This document shows positions 38,260 through 49,263 of a stretch of 64,000 nucleotides of DNA, piece after piece. The translations under genes were made by a program, and so were the position numbers. Each line of letters opens with the position of its first letter. Positions within the stretch are counted from its first letter, which is position 1. Source of the stretch: Arachis hypogaea (taxonomy: Eukaryota > Streptophyta > Magnoliopsida > Fabales > Fabaceae). Location: assembly GCF_003086295.3 (NCBI RefSeq), contig NC_092042.1:45444137-45508136 (forward strand), given 5' to 3'. The notes beneath the pieces were generated by a model. That model had not been told where the DNA came from. It worked only from the letters and a program-made list of their open reading frames with translations, and made no database searches.

Positions 38260-39194
38260 CTGAATTTTGAATGTTTGTTCCTCCTATAATACTTTTTATA
38301 AAGGATATCTTAATGAAAAGACTGAAATAATAAATTCAAATGAAAGTGTTAGTGCTTAAAAGAGATGGTTATATTTGATGAATTTAAAATATTTGAATTT
38401 TGAGAAAATGGAAGAAGAACCTTCCAAAACAGAGATTTGAAGAATTATTATGAAAATTCAAAAAAATCAATTTCTTGAAGCAGTTAAAAAAAAAGAGAAG
38501 TGCCTCGAAAGATCAAGGAAATCAAAAGTTCTAAGGCTCTGAGCACCAGTGATTAGGGCCTAGTTATGTGCCTGTGGTGTTTATGTTTCAAGGAAAGACT
38601 TAGGCAATTAGATCTGAGGGGTGCTTTATCACCTGATAACTTGGGCCAACTAGACCAAGATTATCGATCAAAATCCTTCTTTAAGGGTCGCCTTAAAACA
38701 AAACATTTAGAAGTCCAAGGAGGCTCTGGGCATCGATGTCTGAGAAAATAAAACCGTAGTTATGTACTTGTGGGGAGATTGTGCTAAGGAGAGACTTGGA
38801 TAACTAGATTCGAAGGGTGCTTTATCACCCAGTAACTTGGGCCAACAGGCTCGAAATTATTGATTGAAAGCCCATTAAGAGTTGCCTTGCGACAGAATCC
38901 TAGAGTCAAAAGCCTCAAAGATATTTTCCCAAATTAAAATGTTAAGTAATTGCCTTCAAGATATATAAGGCCAAAATTCTCATAATAGAATTTAGATATC
39001 AGTTTTTGGAAAATTTCAAATCCTAAGTATGCAAGATTCATCAACGATAAGAGAAGCCGAATGTAACTACAAGGATTATATAAATCCCACTTTCATTTTA
39101 CAAAAATTAAAACCCTTCAACTCTTTTCACTTAAGATAATTCTGTTTATTTTTCTTTTTGCTTGAGGACATGCAAAGTTTTAAGTTTGGTGTTG
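38260..39194 (+). repeat. 3' untranslated region of an LTR retroelement
   Basis: Non-coding, with two tandem copies (about 38555-38740 and 38750-38930) of a unit containing tgtgcctgtggtgtttatg, gggtgctttatcacc and taacttgggccaac. Homologous units lie at 53565-53900. It ends in gaggacatgcaaagttttaagtttggtgttg (39164-39194, read in two parts) against the LTR start. Confidence 0.6.
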
Positions 39195-39815
39195 TGATGA
39201 CACGTCATCTTAAGCGGTTTTTAGGGTTTTTTTTCATTCATTTTCTTAGTTTTTAATCAAATTTCTTATCTTTTCTAATAGATTTTTATAAATAATCAAG
39301 TATTTGGAGTTAGAATAGTGATTTTTTTGTTTTCAGAAATTTTTGGCTCAAAATAAGCAAGAATTAAAGCTTTTTGACAAGAAAAATACAAGTAAGGTTT
39401 AAAGGTAGCAAAATTGTGCCCTAAGGAACAAAACTGTGCCCAAAAGGAAGAAAAACATGCACGCCCGGCAGCCATGTCCTCAATCCTGACCTCTTCAAAT
39501 TCAAATGATTATAGCCTGAGCTATAGAGGTCTAAATGAGGAAATTTTAGTAGCATTAGAAAGCTAATATCTAAGACTTCATAACAATATGTATATATCTA
39601 TAATGGACATTTAGTTTGAGCTGCGCACCACCATCATCTTTTTGACGCAAAAAATAGTGCCCCAAGTCTCCAAGCATGCACACCTGGCAACCACATTCAC
39701 ACGCCCGACGACCATGCTTTCTCCACATGCACTCCCAGCATGCCATCCAGAAGCCTGGCAAGCAACCCTTCTTAAGGTGCAATTTGGCCACACGCCTAAA
39801 TTTCTCTATGCAAGC
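39195..39815 (+). repeat. Truncated 3' LTR starting TGATGACACGTCATC
   Basis: Starts directly after the TTTAAGTTTGGTGTTG motif and is cut at 39815 by the next LTR. Within it is a degenerate array of gcacgcccggcagcc-like words (39460-39480, 39675-39770). Confidence 0.65.
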
Positions 39816-41343
39816 TGATGAGCGGATAATTTATACGCTTTTGGCATTGTTTTTAGGTAGTTTTTAGTATGTTTTAGTTACTTTTTAATATATTTTTATT
39901 AGTTTTATGCAAAAATCACATTTCTGGACTTTACTATGAGTTTGTGAGTTTTTCTGTGATTTCAGGTATTTTTTGGCTGAAATTGAGGGATCTGAGCAAA
40001 AATCTGATTCAGAGACTGAGAAAGGACTACAGATGCTGTTGGATTCTGACCTCCCTGCACTCGAAGTGGATTTTATGGAGCTACAGAAGTCCAATTGGTG
40101 CGCTCTCAATTGCGTTGGAAAGTAGACATCTTGGTATTTCCAGCAATATATAATAGTTTATACTTTGCCTGAGATTTGATGGCCCAAACTGGCGTCCAAA
40201 TGCCCATCAGAGACCCTTTTCCGGAGTAAAACGCCAGAACTGGCACCAAAGCTGGCGTTTAACTCCAAGGATGGCCTATGCATGTGAAAGCTTCAAGGCT
40301 CAGCCCAAACACACACCAAGTGGGCCCCGGAAGTGGATTTCTGCACTATCTACTCATTTTCTGTAAACCGAGTTTACTAGTTTAGTATAAATAGCCCTTT
40401 TTACTATTGTATTTAGAATCTTTGACCTTTTGGGGAGTTCTTTGAACCCTTTTTGGAGGCTGGCCATTCGGCCATGCCTAGACCTTTTGTTCTTATGTAT
40501 TTTCAATGGTGGAGTTTCTATACCTCATAGATTAAGGTGAGGAGCTCTGCTGTTCCTCGAGTATTAATGCAAGTATTATTGTTTTTCTATTCAATTCACG
40601 CCTACTTCTCCTCCAAGATATACTCTTGTACTTAATTCAGTTAAGTCAGAATGAAGGGGTGACCCATGACAATCACTCAACCTTCGTTACTCGCTTAGCC
40701 AAGATCTACGTGCCTGAATACCACAAAGCGGTCTACATTATGTTCAACGTAGTCATTGGATGACAGCTGGAGTATATTCTCTTTGGCCTTTGACCCACGG
40801 ATCTGAATCACCTCTCCTGACAACAGAGCATTCGAATCCGTCACGTTAGAACCTTCGTGGTATAAGCTAGAACCAATTGGCAGCATTCTTGAGATCTGAA
40901 AAGTCTAAACCTTGTCTGTGGTATTTCGAGTAGGATCTGGGATGGGACGACTGTGACGAGCTTCAAACTTATGACTATTGGGTGCAGTGACAGTGTGCAA
41001 AAGAATAAATGTATTCTATTTCGACACAATCGAGAACCGACAGCTGATTAGCCATGAAGGAAACTGTAGAGGACATGTTTTCACTGAGAGGATGGATGGT
41101 AGCCATTGACAATGGTGATCCACCAATATACAGCTTGCCATGGAAGGGAGTACGCATGATTGGATGAGGACAGTAGGAAAGCAGAGGTTCAGAGGCAACA
41201 AAGCATCTCCAAACGCTTATATAAAATTCTCACCAAGGAACTACATAAGTGACTCTATTTTATTTTATGTTTTATTGTTCTTTTTACTATCAAACCTCAT
41301 AACCATTTGAATCCGCCTGACTGAGATTTACAAGATCCAACCT
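39816..41343 (+). repeat. 5' LTR, truncated at its 3' end
   Basis: Starts TGATGAGCGGATAATTTATA. It aligns with the full LTR at 62306-63936 up to cctgactgagatttacaag, then jumps into gag. About 180 bp of LTR, the primer site and the gag start are deleted. It contains palindrome-motif copies (40185-40268). Confidence 0.85.
40386..40394 (+). promoter_or_regulatory. LTR TATA box
   Basis: TATAAATAG, in the same LTR position as at 62904. Confidence 0.55.
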
Positions 41344-43257
41344 ATAGCAAGCATAAAAACATGGAAACAGTTATTAGAAAAATTCTTGAATCAATATTTC
41401 CCTCCAAAAAGGATGACACAGTTAAGGCTGGACATCCAAGGCTTTAAACAAAAGGATAATGAATCCCTTTATGACACCTGGGAGAGGTACAGAGAGATGC
41501 TAAGGAAATGCTCCTCTGAAATGTTTTCAGAATGGGTGCAGTTAGACATCTTCTACTATGGGCTTACAGAAAAGGCCCAGACATCTCTAAACCACTCAGC
41601 TAGTGGATCTATACACATGAGAAAAACAATTGAGGAGGCTCAAGAGCTCATAGATACGGTTGCTAGAAATCAGCATCTGTTCTTAAGAAGTGAGTCCTCC
41701 ATGAAAGAAGAGGCTAAGGCAGTATCCACTGAATTTAGTCCTCCAGAACAAGTTGCTGAACTTAATCAACAACTCTTTTCTATAACAAAACAGCTAGCAA
41801 AATTTAAGGAGATGCTACGATAAACCAAAGATGTTAACCAGAATATGGAAAAATAATTAACTCAGACAAAACATCAATTATCCAAGCAGATAACAGAAGA
41901 ATGCCAAGCTGTTCATTTAAGGAGTGGAAAGACATTGAACGTCTCAAATCAAAGTAGCAGGAAGCCAAGAAAAGAACATCTGACAGAGGATGACCAATTC
42001 ACTACCCAAAATCCCTCTGAGGACTGTAAGAGCCCAGAGGGGAATGATTCTGGCGTTAAAATGCCAGAAAAGGGTCAAAAACTGGCGTTAAACGCCCATT
42101 TAGCCGCCAACTCTGGCATTCAAACGCCAGAAAAGGGCAGCAACCTGGCGTTAAACGCCAATAAAGATGCTAGTTCTGGAGTTCAAATGCCAGAAAAGGG
42201 TGGCAATCTGGCGTTAAATGCCCATTCAGCATCCAATTCTGGCATTTAAATGCCAATGAGGGATCAGGCACCTGCAAGTGCTGATAACAACCCTCCTAAG
42301 CACACTTCTCCAACCACTTCTGTAGGTAATAAACCTGCAGCAACTAAGGTTGAAGAATATAAAGCCAAGATGCCTTATCCTCAGAAACTTCGCCAAGCGG
42401 AACAGGATAAACAATTTGCCCGCTTTACAGACTTTCTCAGAACTCTTGAAATACAGATTCCATTTGCAAAGGCACTTAAGCAAATATCCTCTTATGCTAA
42501 GTTCATGAAAGAGATCTTAAGTCATAAAAAGGATTGGAGAGAAACTGAAAAAGTTTTTCTCACTGAAGAATGCAGTGCAGTCATTCTAAAAAGCTTACCA
42601 GAGAAGCTTAAAGATCCCGGAAGCTTTATGATACCATGCACATTAGAGGGTGCTTGTACCAAGATAGCTCTATGTGATCTTGGGGCGAGTATCAACCTAA
42701 TACCTGCATCCACTATTAGAAATCTTGGTTTGACTGAAGAAGTCAAACCAACCCGGATATGTCTCCAACTTGCTGATGGCTCTATTAAAATGCCATCAGG
42801 CGTAATTGAAGACATAATTGTCAAGGTTGGGCTATTTGCCTTTCCCACTGACTTTGTAGTACTGGAAATGGAGGAACACAAGAGTGCAACTCTCATTCTA
42901 GGAAGACCTTTCCTAGCAATTGGACGAACTCTCATTGACGTCCAAAATGGGGAAGTGACCCTGAGAGTCAATGAGGATGAGTTTAAGTTGAATGCTGTCA
43001 AAGCTATGTAGCATCCAGACACATCAAAAGAATGCATGAGTGTTGACATTATTGACTCCCTGGTGGAAGAGGTCAATATGGCTGAGAGTCTCGAATCAGA
43101 GCTAGAGGACATTTTTAAAGATGTTCAGCCAGATCTGGAGGAACCAGAGGAAACAGAAGAACCTCTGAAAACTCCTCAGGAAGAGGAGAAACCTCCTAAA
43201 CCCGAGCTCAAACCACTACCACCATCCATAAAATATATTTTTTCTGGGAGAAGATGA
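41344..43257 (+). pseudogene. gag-protease region of the 39816-59135 element
   Basis: A single frame from 41362 runs through the capsid-type segment (QYFPPKRMTQLRLDIQGF, SEWVQLDIFYYGL, SASGSIHMRKT) and a Gln-rich linker. An in-frame palindrome array follows (42045-42250), then a protease with ALCDLGASINLIP, TDFVVLEM and LILGRPFLAIGRTL (42600-43000), then an acidic Pro/Glu spacer. In-frame stops: TAA 41821, TAA 41854, TAA 42247, TAG 43009. Each fits a CAA or CAG ancestor. A +1 frameshift falls near 43240. Gag would build the particle and the protease would cleave the polyprotein. The gag N-terminus is deleted together with the LTR end. Confidence 0.75.
42045..42250 (+). repeat. Palindrome array inside the gag-protease reading frame
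   Basis: About seven CTGGCGTTAAACGCC-type copies spaced every 25-35 bp, in coding sequence. They translate to repeats such as NSGIQTPEKGSNLALNA. It is the same motif as in the LTRs and non-coding parts. Confidence 0.85.
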
Positions 43258-44470
43258 CACTTTTTCGGTAATCATAAGCTCTACTTTAGAGCCACAGGAA
43301 GAGAAAGCACTGATCCAGGTGTTAAGGACACACAAAACAGCTCTTGGGTGGTCTATAAGTGATCTTAAGGGCATTAGCCCAGCCAGATGCATGCACAAGA
43401 TCCTATTGGAGGATAATGCCAAGCCAGTAGTTCAACCACAGAGGCGGCTGAACCCAGCCATGAAAGAGGTGGTGCAGAAAGAGGTCACTAAGTTACTAGA
43501 GGCTGTGATTATTTATCCTATTTCTGATAGCCACTTGGTGAGCCCTGTCCAAGTTGTCCCCAAGAAGGGAGGCATGACAGTGGTTCATAATGAAAAGAAT
43601 GAACTGGTTCCTACAAGAACAGTTACAGGATGGCGTATGTGTATTGACTATAGAAGGCTCAATACAGCCACCAGAAAGGATCATTTTCTTTTGCCATTTA
43701 TAGATTAGATGCTAGAGAGACTAGCAGGTCATCCATACTACTGTGTTCTGGATGGCTATTCAGGTTACAACCATATTGCAGTAGATCCTCAGGACCAAGA
43801 AAAAATAGCATTCACATATCCATCTGGAGTATTTGCTTACAGACGGATGCCATTTGGCCTATGCAATACACCTGCAACCTTTCAGAGATGTATGCTCTCT
43901 ATCTTCTCTGATATGGTGGAGAAATTTCTAGAAATCTTCATGGATGACTTCTCAGTATTTGGAAACTCATTCAGCTCCTGTCTTGACCATCTAGCACTTG
44001 TTCTGAAAAGGTGCCAAGAGACTAACATGGTTTTAAACTGGGAGAAATGTCACTTTATGGTGACTGAAGGAATTGTCCTTGGGCACAAAATTTTGAACAA
44101 GGGAATAGAGGTGGATCAAGCTAAGGTAGAAGTAATTGAAAAATTACCACCACCTGCCAATGTTAAGGCAATCAGAAGTTTTCTGGGGCATGCAGGATTC
44201 TATATGAGGTTTAAAAAGGATTTTTTGAAAATTGCCAAACCTCTGAGCAATCTGCTAGCTGTTGATACACCATTTGTCTTTGACACAGAGTGTTTGCAGG
44301 CCTTTGAGACTCTGAAAGCTATGCTGGTCACAGCACTAGTCATTTCTGCACCAGACTGGACATTACCATTTGAACTAATGTATGATGCCAGTGACATGCC
44401 ATTGGTGCAGTATTATGATAGAGGCATGACAAGCTTCTGCATGTCATTTATTATGCTAGTCGTGTTTTAA
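43240..44470 (+). pseudogene. Reverse transcriptase domain
   Basis: From about 43319: a spacer, SPVQVVPKKGGMT, TGWRMCIDYRRLN, then after one TAG (43706-43708, CAG-type position) YYCVLDGYSGYNHIAV with the first catalytic Asp, FAYRRMPFGLCNTPATFQRC and EIFMDDFSVFG with the catalytic Asp pair. It continues into the thumb/connection (IRSFLGHAGFYMRFKKDF) and the start of RNase H (FELMYDASD). It copies element RNA to DNA. Catalytic residues are intact; only the stop and the upstream frameshift break it. Confidence 0.85.
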
Positions 44471-44830
44471 ATGACGCATAGAAGAATTACACAACCATAG
44501 AGAAGGAGTTGCTTACAGTGGTTTTACCATTGACAAGTTCAGATCTTATTTAGTAGGATCAAAAGTGATTGTGTACACTGACCATGTTGCTCTAAAATAT
44601 CTCCTCACAAAGCAGGATTCAAAACCCGGGCTCATAAGATAGGTGTTTCTTCTGCAAGAGTTTGATATAGAAAAGGGACAGAGAACTAAGTAGCTGACCA
44701 CCTGTCCTGGATAGAACCAGTAGCAGGAGCATCCCTCCTTCCTACTGAGATCTCTGAATCCTTTTTGGATGAGCAATTGTTTGCCATTCAGGAAGCACCG
44801 TGATTTGCAGACATTACAAACTATAAAGCT
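44471..44830 (+). pseudogene. RNase H domain, degenerate
   Basis: Frame changes several times. Recognisable scraps are the tether after YDASD, a 'VYTDH..L.YLL' stretch near 44570-44610 and VADHLSW (about 44692). No open frame spans the domain. Confidence 0.5.
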
Positions 44831-45432
44831 GTGAGATTCATACCCAAAGAGTACAGCAGGCAGCAAACAAAAAAATTGGTTTCTGATGCAAGGTACTACT
44901 TGTGGGATGAACCATATCTCTTTAAGAGGTGTGCAGACGGAATAATCCGTAGATGTGTGCCTAGAGAAGAGGCACAGAAGATCCTATGGCACTGCCATGG
45001 ATCACAGTATGGAGGATATTTTGGAGGTGAGTGAACAGCCACAAGGGTTCTCCAATGTGGCTTCTACTGGCCTACTCTCTATAGAGACTCCCGAGAGTTT
45101 GTACGTAATTGTGACAGTTGCCAGAGAGCTGGTAATCTGCCTCATGGTTATGCCATGCCTCAGCAAGGAATCTTAGAGATTGAGTTGTTTGATGTATGGG
45201 GAATTGACTTCATGGGACCTTTTCCACCATCATATTCAAACACTTACATTCTGGTGGCAGTAGACTATGTATCTAAATGGGTAGAAGCAATTGCAACACC
45301 CACTAATGATACTAGGACAGTGTTGGAATTCCTCCAGAAGCACATCTTCAGCAGATTTGGTGTCCCTAGAGTACTAATCAGTGATGGGGGCACTCATTTC
45401 TACAATAAACAGCTTGACTCTGCTCTGGTCCG
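44831..45432 (+). pseudogene. Integrase, N-terminal part (up to the nested insertion)
   Basis: Carries the zinc-binding region (ILWHCHGSQYGGYFGG, then in a shifted frame [10 protein letters not shown]) and the catalytic core with [20 protein letters not shown] (first Asp) and [16 protein letters not shown] (second Asp). The nested element enters after ...DSALVR. Frame breaks occur near 45030 and 45150. The rest continues at 56373. Confidence 0.8.
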
Positions 45433-45689
45433 TGATGCCATGGCATCTAGGCCTGTTTCACTGACCTTTTCTTTTCTGTTTTAGGGTAGTTTCATGCATT
45501 TTCTTAGGAAATAAGTAAGTTTTGGGTAAAAGAACACTTACATCTTGATTTAGACAAATATTATGAATTTTACATTATTTTCATGAGAATTATGCAAAGA
45601 TTGAATGTTAATATGGATGATGCATGATTTCATGACTTGGATTAGAGCTTTGACGCACTTTATTTGTGTAATTTCAGGTCAAAGGAAGC

Positions 45690-46530
45690 AAGGAAGAGCC
45701 ACGTTAGCATCCATGTTAACCTAGTTAACATAGGTACTAACGTGGAATAGGGATAAGCCTACAACGTTAATGAGAAAAGTGGACACCAGTAATGCCCTCG
45801 AAGCCATCATGAGCCACGTTAATTGCCACGTTAACTACATTAACGTGGTAGTTAACGTGGAGACAAAAAAGACTCCAACGTTAGTGGTAATTGTGATCAC
45901 CACTAACGCTCCAAGATATGGCAATGAACCACGTTAAGAGCCACGTTAACTAAGTTAATGTGGACTCTAACGTGGAAGAGAGGAACAATGCCAACGTTAG
46001 TGACACTCACCTTTGTAACTAACGTTGGATCAAGCTTGCATTGCCCACGTTAGTGGTCACGTTAAGACCACTAACGTGAAAGTTAACGTGGAGTGAAATT
46101 GATGAGCCAACGTTAGTGACACTCACCTTTGTCACTAACGTTGGGATGGCATTAATAACCACGTTAAGAGCCACGTTAACTTAGTTAACGTGAGCTCTAA
46201 CGTGAAGACTAGGGGCACAAGACAACGTTATTGGGAAAGGTGAGTCCCAATAACGCTTACGAAGATGAGACATAACCACGTTAAGAGCCACGTTAACTTA
46301 GTTAACGTGAGCTCTAACGTGGGGGCTAGGGGCACAATGCAACATTATTGGGAAAGGTGAGTCCCAATAACGCTTGCGAAGGTTTATAAGGCAACGTTAG
46401 TGGCCACGTTAGTGCCATTAACGTTGGACTTAACGTGGGCCATATGGGGGGAATGTTAGTGAGAAAAGTTATTGCCACTAACGTTCTCGAACCCATAATG
46501 TCACTTAGCGTTAACGCCACTAACGCCCCT
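45690..46530 (+). repeat. Hairpin array of AACGTTA/TAACGTG motifs in U3
   Basis: Many inverted repeats, e.g. CCAACGTTAGTGAC/GTCACTAACGTTGG (14-bp perfect stem, 46107-46144), CACGTTAAC-TTA-GTTAACGTG inside a larger stem (46276-46322), and CGTTATTGGGA/TCCCAATAACG. An equivalent array lies at 54455-55290. Confidence 0.85.
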
Positions 46531-46666
46531 AGCCAAAGTCCATGCTTACATCACTTTCTCTCTGCAAATAAAGCTGAGCCCACTGAAGGTTCCCAACTGC
46601 TTCAACTTAAGATCAAAAGCCCATATCTAAGACTTGCAGAATTGACTGGAAGACCAAGAAGAATAG

Positions 46667-46676
46667 TATATATAGG
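46667..46676 (+). promoter_or_regulatory. LTR TATA box
   Basis: TATATATAGG, just after the hairpin array; the copy in the other LTR is at 55426-55435. Confidence 0.55.
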
Positions 46677-47615
46677 AGTAGTTTTGAACTAGAAGGAAAA
46701 TTGGCATATTGGAGAAAACCACACTTTGTATATTTTACTTTTCTGCAACTTCTAGAGTTAGAATGTATCTTTCTTCTTCTTTATTTCCATTTTTCAGAGC
46801 TATGAACAACTAAACCCCTTTCATTGGGTTAGGGAGCTCTGTTGTAATTTGATGGATCAATCATAGTTTTCATTATTCTTCTTCTTTCTTTTCTCTTGAT
46901 CTTACTAGAAAGATTTCGATCTTCATCTAATTGGATTGTTATCTTGGGAAAGAAACTCTCCATAATTGGATCTCCTCTGAGCCTTGGAAAAGGGATGAGG
47001 ATATCCTGCTAGAAATGCTTTCTCATGTTTGACCAAATTGGAGTTTGGATGGGTATTGTGACATTTAACCTTACCAACACTTTGATTTGGAAATACATGT
47101 GGTATAATCAATGACCATACCTCATCTCTTCTTATGAGCAATTAAATCAAGGAATTGGGCAATTGTTCAAGTTTAGAGAGATTGGATTGCCAAGGAATTG
47201 GGATCCAATCACTTAAGATTGCCAAGGAGATCAATGAATGCATTGATTGAGGAAGAGATGAAAATGAACTTGATCCGGAGAATACAATACCTCCTGAACC
47301 CAATGAACTCCCCATTTCTGATCTTACCCATTCTCTTTATTTTCTGTTATTTACTTTCATGCTAATCACCCTAATTCCCCATTTAAGATTTTGCACTTTA
47401 TTTTCTGTCATTTACTTTTCCGCCATTTAATTTTCTGCAATTCACCATCCACTTTCTGCTTAGCTCAACTAAAGCATTCTTCCAATTAAAATTGCTTGAC
47501 CAATCAATCCCTGTAGGATTCGACCTCACTCTATTGTGAGTTTTTACTTGACGATAATTCGGTATACTTGCCGAGGGAGATTTGTTGAGAGACAAATTCC
47601 CATGCATCAAGTTTA

Positions 47616-47634
47616 TGGTGCCGTTTCCAGGGAT
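47616..47634 (+). other. Primer binding site, decayed tRNA-Asp type
   Basis: TGGTGCCGTTTCCAGGGAT, three mismatches from the tRNA-Asp complement, 6 nt after the LTR (agttta spacer). Confidence 0.75.
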
Positions 47635-47914
47635 TGATTTTGAATCAACAATGATTAAATTGGAAGATCACTAGATTGAGCATTTTTTTCTTTTGTTCAT
47701 TTTGTTTAAGCTGTTTACTTTCTGTTACTTCTTCCCTTTCCTTATCTTCCCTTTTATTTTCCCGCATTATTTACAATTCTGTTCACTAACCCACTAACTG
47801 TTTGACAATTTGCACCACTCACACTAACAACCACTTTAACCATTATAATTTCTGCACTTTCTTTCTTGCTGTGAGCTGGTTGTATAACAGGGAGAAGATG
47901 GGAGACCTCAATAT

Positions 47915-49263
47915 CCTTTGATTTTGAACCTGAGAGAACCCTCTTTAGAAAAAGGAGGGAAGCAAGAGGCAAAAGAGTTGTTGGAGCAGAGGAAGAGGAG
48001 GAATTCTTTGAAATAATCATGGAGGATAACCATGAAGGAGAAGCTCATAATCATGCCAGAGATGGCCATGTGAATCATGCTGAGCCAGGAAGAAGGGTTC
48101 TAGGATCTTACATCAACCTAGACCCAGGCAACTGTGGAAGCAACATCCAAAAGCCAACCATACATGCTAATAACTTTGAGCTAAAACCCCAGCTCATCAC
48201 CCTTATTCAGAACAACTGTTCATTTGGAGGAAGTACCCAAGAAGACCCAAATCAACATTTAACTACCTTCCTAAGAATTTGTGACACTGTGAAGTCTAAT
48301 GGCGTCCACCCAGATGTTTATAGATTGCTCTTGTTCCCCTTTTCACTCAGGGACAAGGCGTCTAAATGGTTGGAGTCTTTCCCAAAGGAGAGTTTGACAG
48401 CATGGGAAGATGTTGTGAATAAATTCTTGGCAAGATTCTACCCTTCTCAAAGGATCAACAGGCTGAGAGCTGAGGTACAAACTTTCAGGCAACAAGATGG
48501 TGAAACTCTCTATAAAGCATGGGAGAGGTTTAATGATTTGACAAGAAGATGCCCACTGGACATGTTCAATGAATGGGTACAGTTGCATATTTTCTATGAG
48601 GAACTCTCATATGAATCAAAGAAGGTAGTGGACCACTCATCCGGAGGATCTTTGAACAAGAAGAAGACCACTGAAGAAGCCGTAGATGTCATTGAGACTG
48701 TAGCTGAAAATGACTACTTCTATGCTTTTGAGAGGAGCAACACTCGAGGTGTAATGGAACTAAACCATGTTGATGCACTGCTAGCTCAGAACAAGATGAT
48801 TGCCAAGCAACTAGCTGACCTCACAAAGCAAATGGAGAAGAACCAAGTTGCAGCAATCACCACACAACCATCAACCCAAGAAGGAGTAAACACAGAGGAA
48901 GGAGGTGAATGGGAGCAAGCTAACTATGTTGGTAACTCACCAAGGCAAAATCATGATCCATACTCCAAAACTTACTCCAGGATGGAAGAATCACCCCAAC
49001 TTTGGATGGGGAAACCAACAAGACCAAGGCCAAGAGCAGAGACGTCAAAATCCTAACAACCATGCTGTCCACCAACATTCATCACAAAGATCATATCAAC
49101 AACCACCTAACCACACTCCTCAATATCCATATCAAAATTAGAATGATCATCCTCATTCGTATAACCCAAACCTACCATCATACTCTGAGGATAGACTCTC
49201 TAGGATTGAAACCTTACTTGAAGGTTTATGTAAGGAAGTCCAGGACAACAAAGCATTCAAGGA
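47915..49263 (+). pseudogene. gag of the nested element
   Basis: Homology to the other gag begins before the ATG at 48019, at FEPERTLFRKRREARGKR (about 47915), preceded by stops. The main frame 48019-49056 has the Retrotrans_gag-type capsid region: NNFELKPQLITLIQNN, RICDTVKSNGVHPDVYRLLL, KWLESFPKESLTAWEDVV, FYPSQRINRLRAEVQTFRQQ, SSGGSLNKKKTTEEAVDVIE. A frame change near 49000 leads to a Gln/Asn-rich tail (QRRQNPNNHAVHQHSS). No Cys-His zinc knuckle is visible. Capsid precursor; the frame is nearly intact over the main domain. Confidence 0.75.

Larger units (their letters stand above)
45433..47609 (+). repeat. 5' LTR of the nested element
   Basis: TGATGCC...GCATCA. The first half holds a dense array of ACGTTA hairpins (45690-46530). 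The open frame at 46435-46692 recurs in the other LTR but has no sign of coding selection. Confidence 0.92.

Noticed and set aside
42522..43112. 196-codon minus-strand frame
   Set aside because: Antisense shadow of the protease-coding frame.
46435..46692. 85-codon open frame present in both LTRs of the nested element (again at 55194-55451)
   Set aside because: It overlaps the end of the hairpin array, the TATA box and U3 sequence. It recurs because the LTRs are copies, and it has no domain or codon signature.
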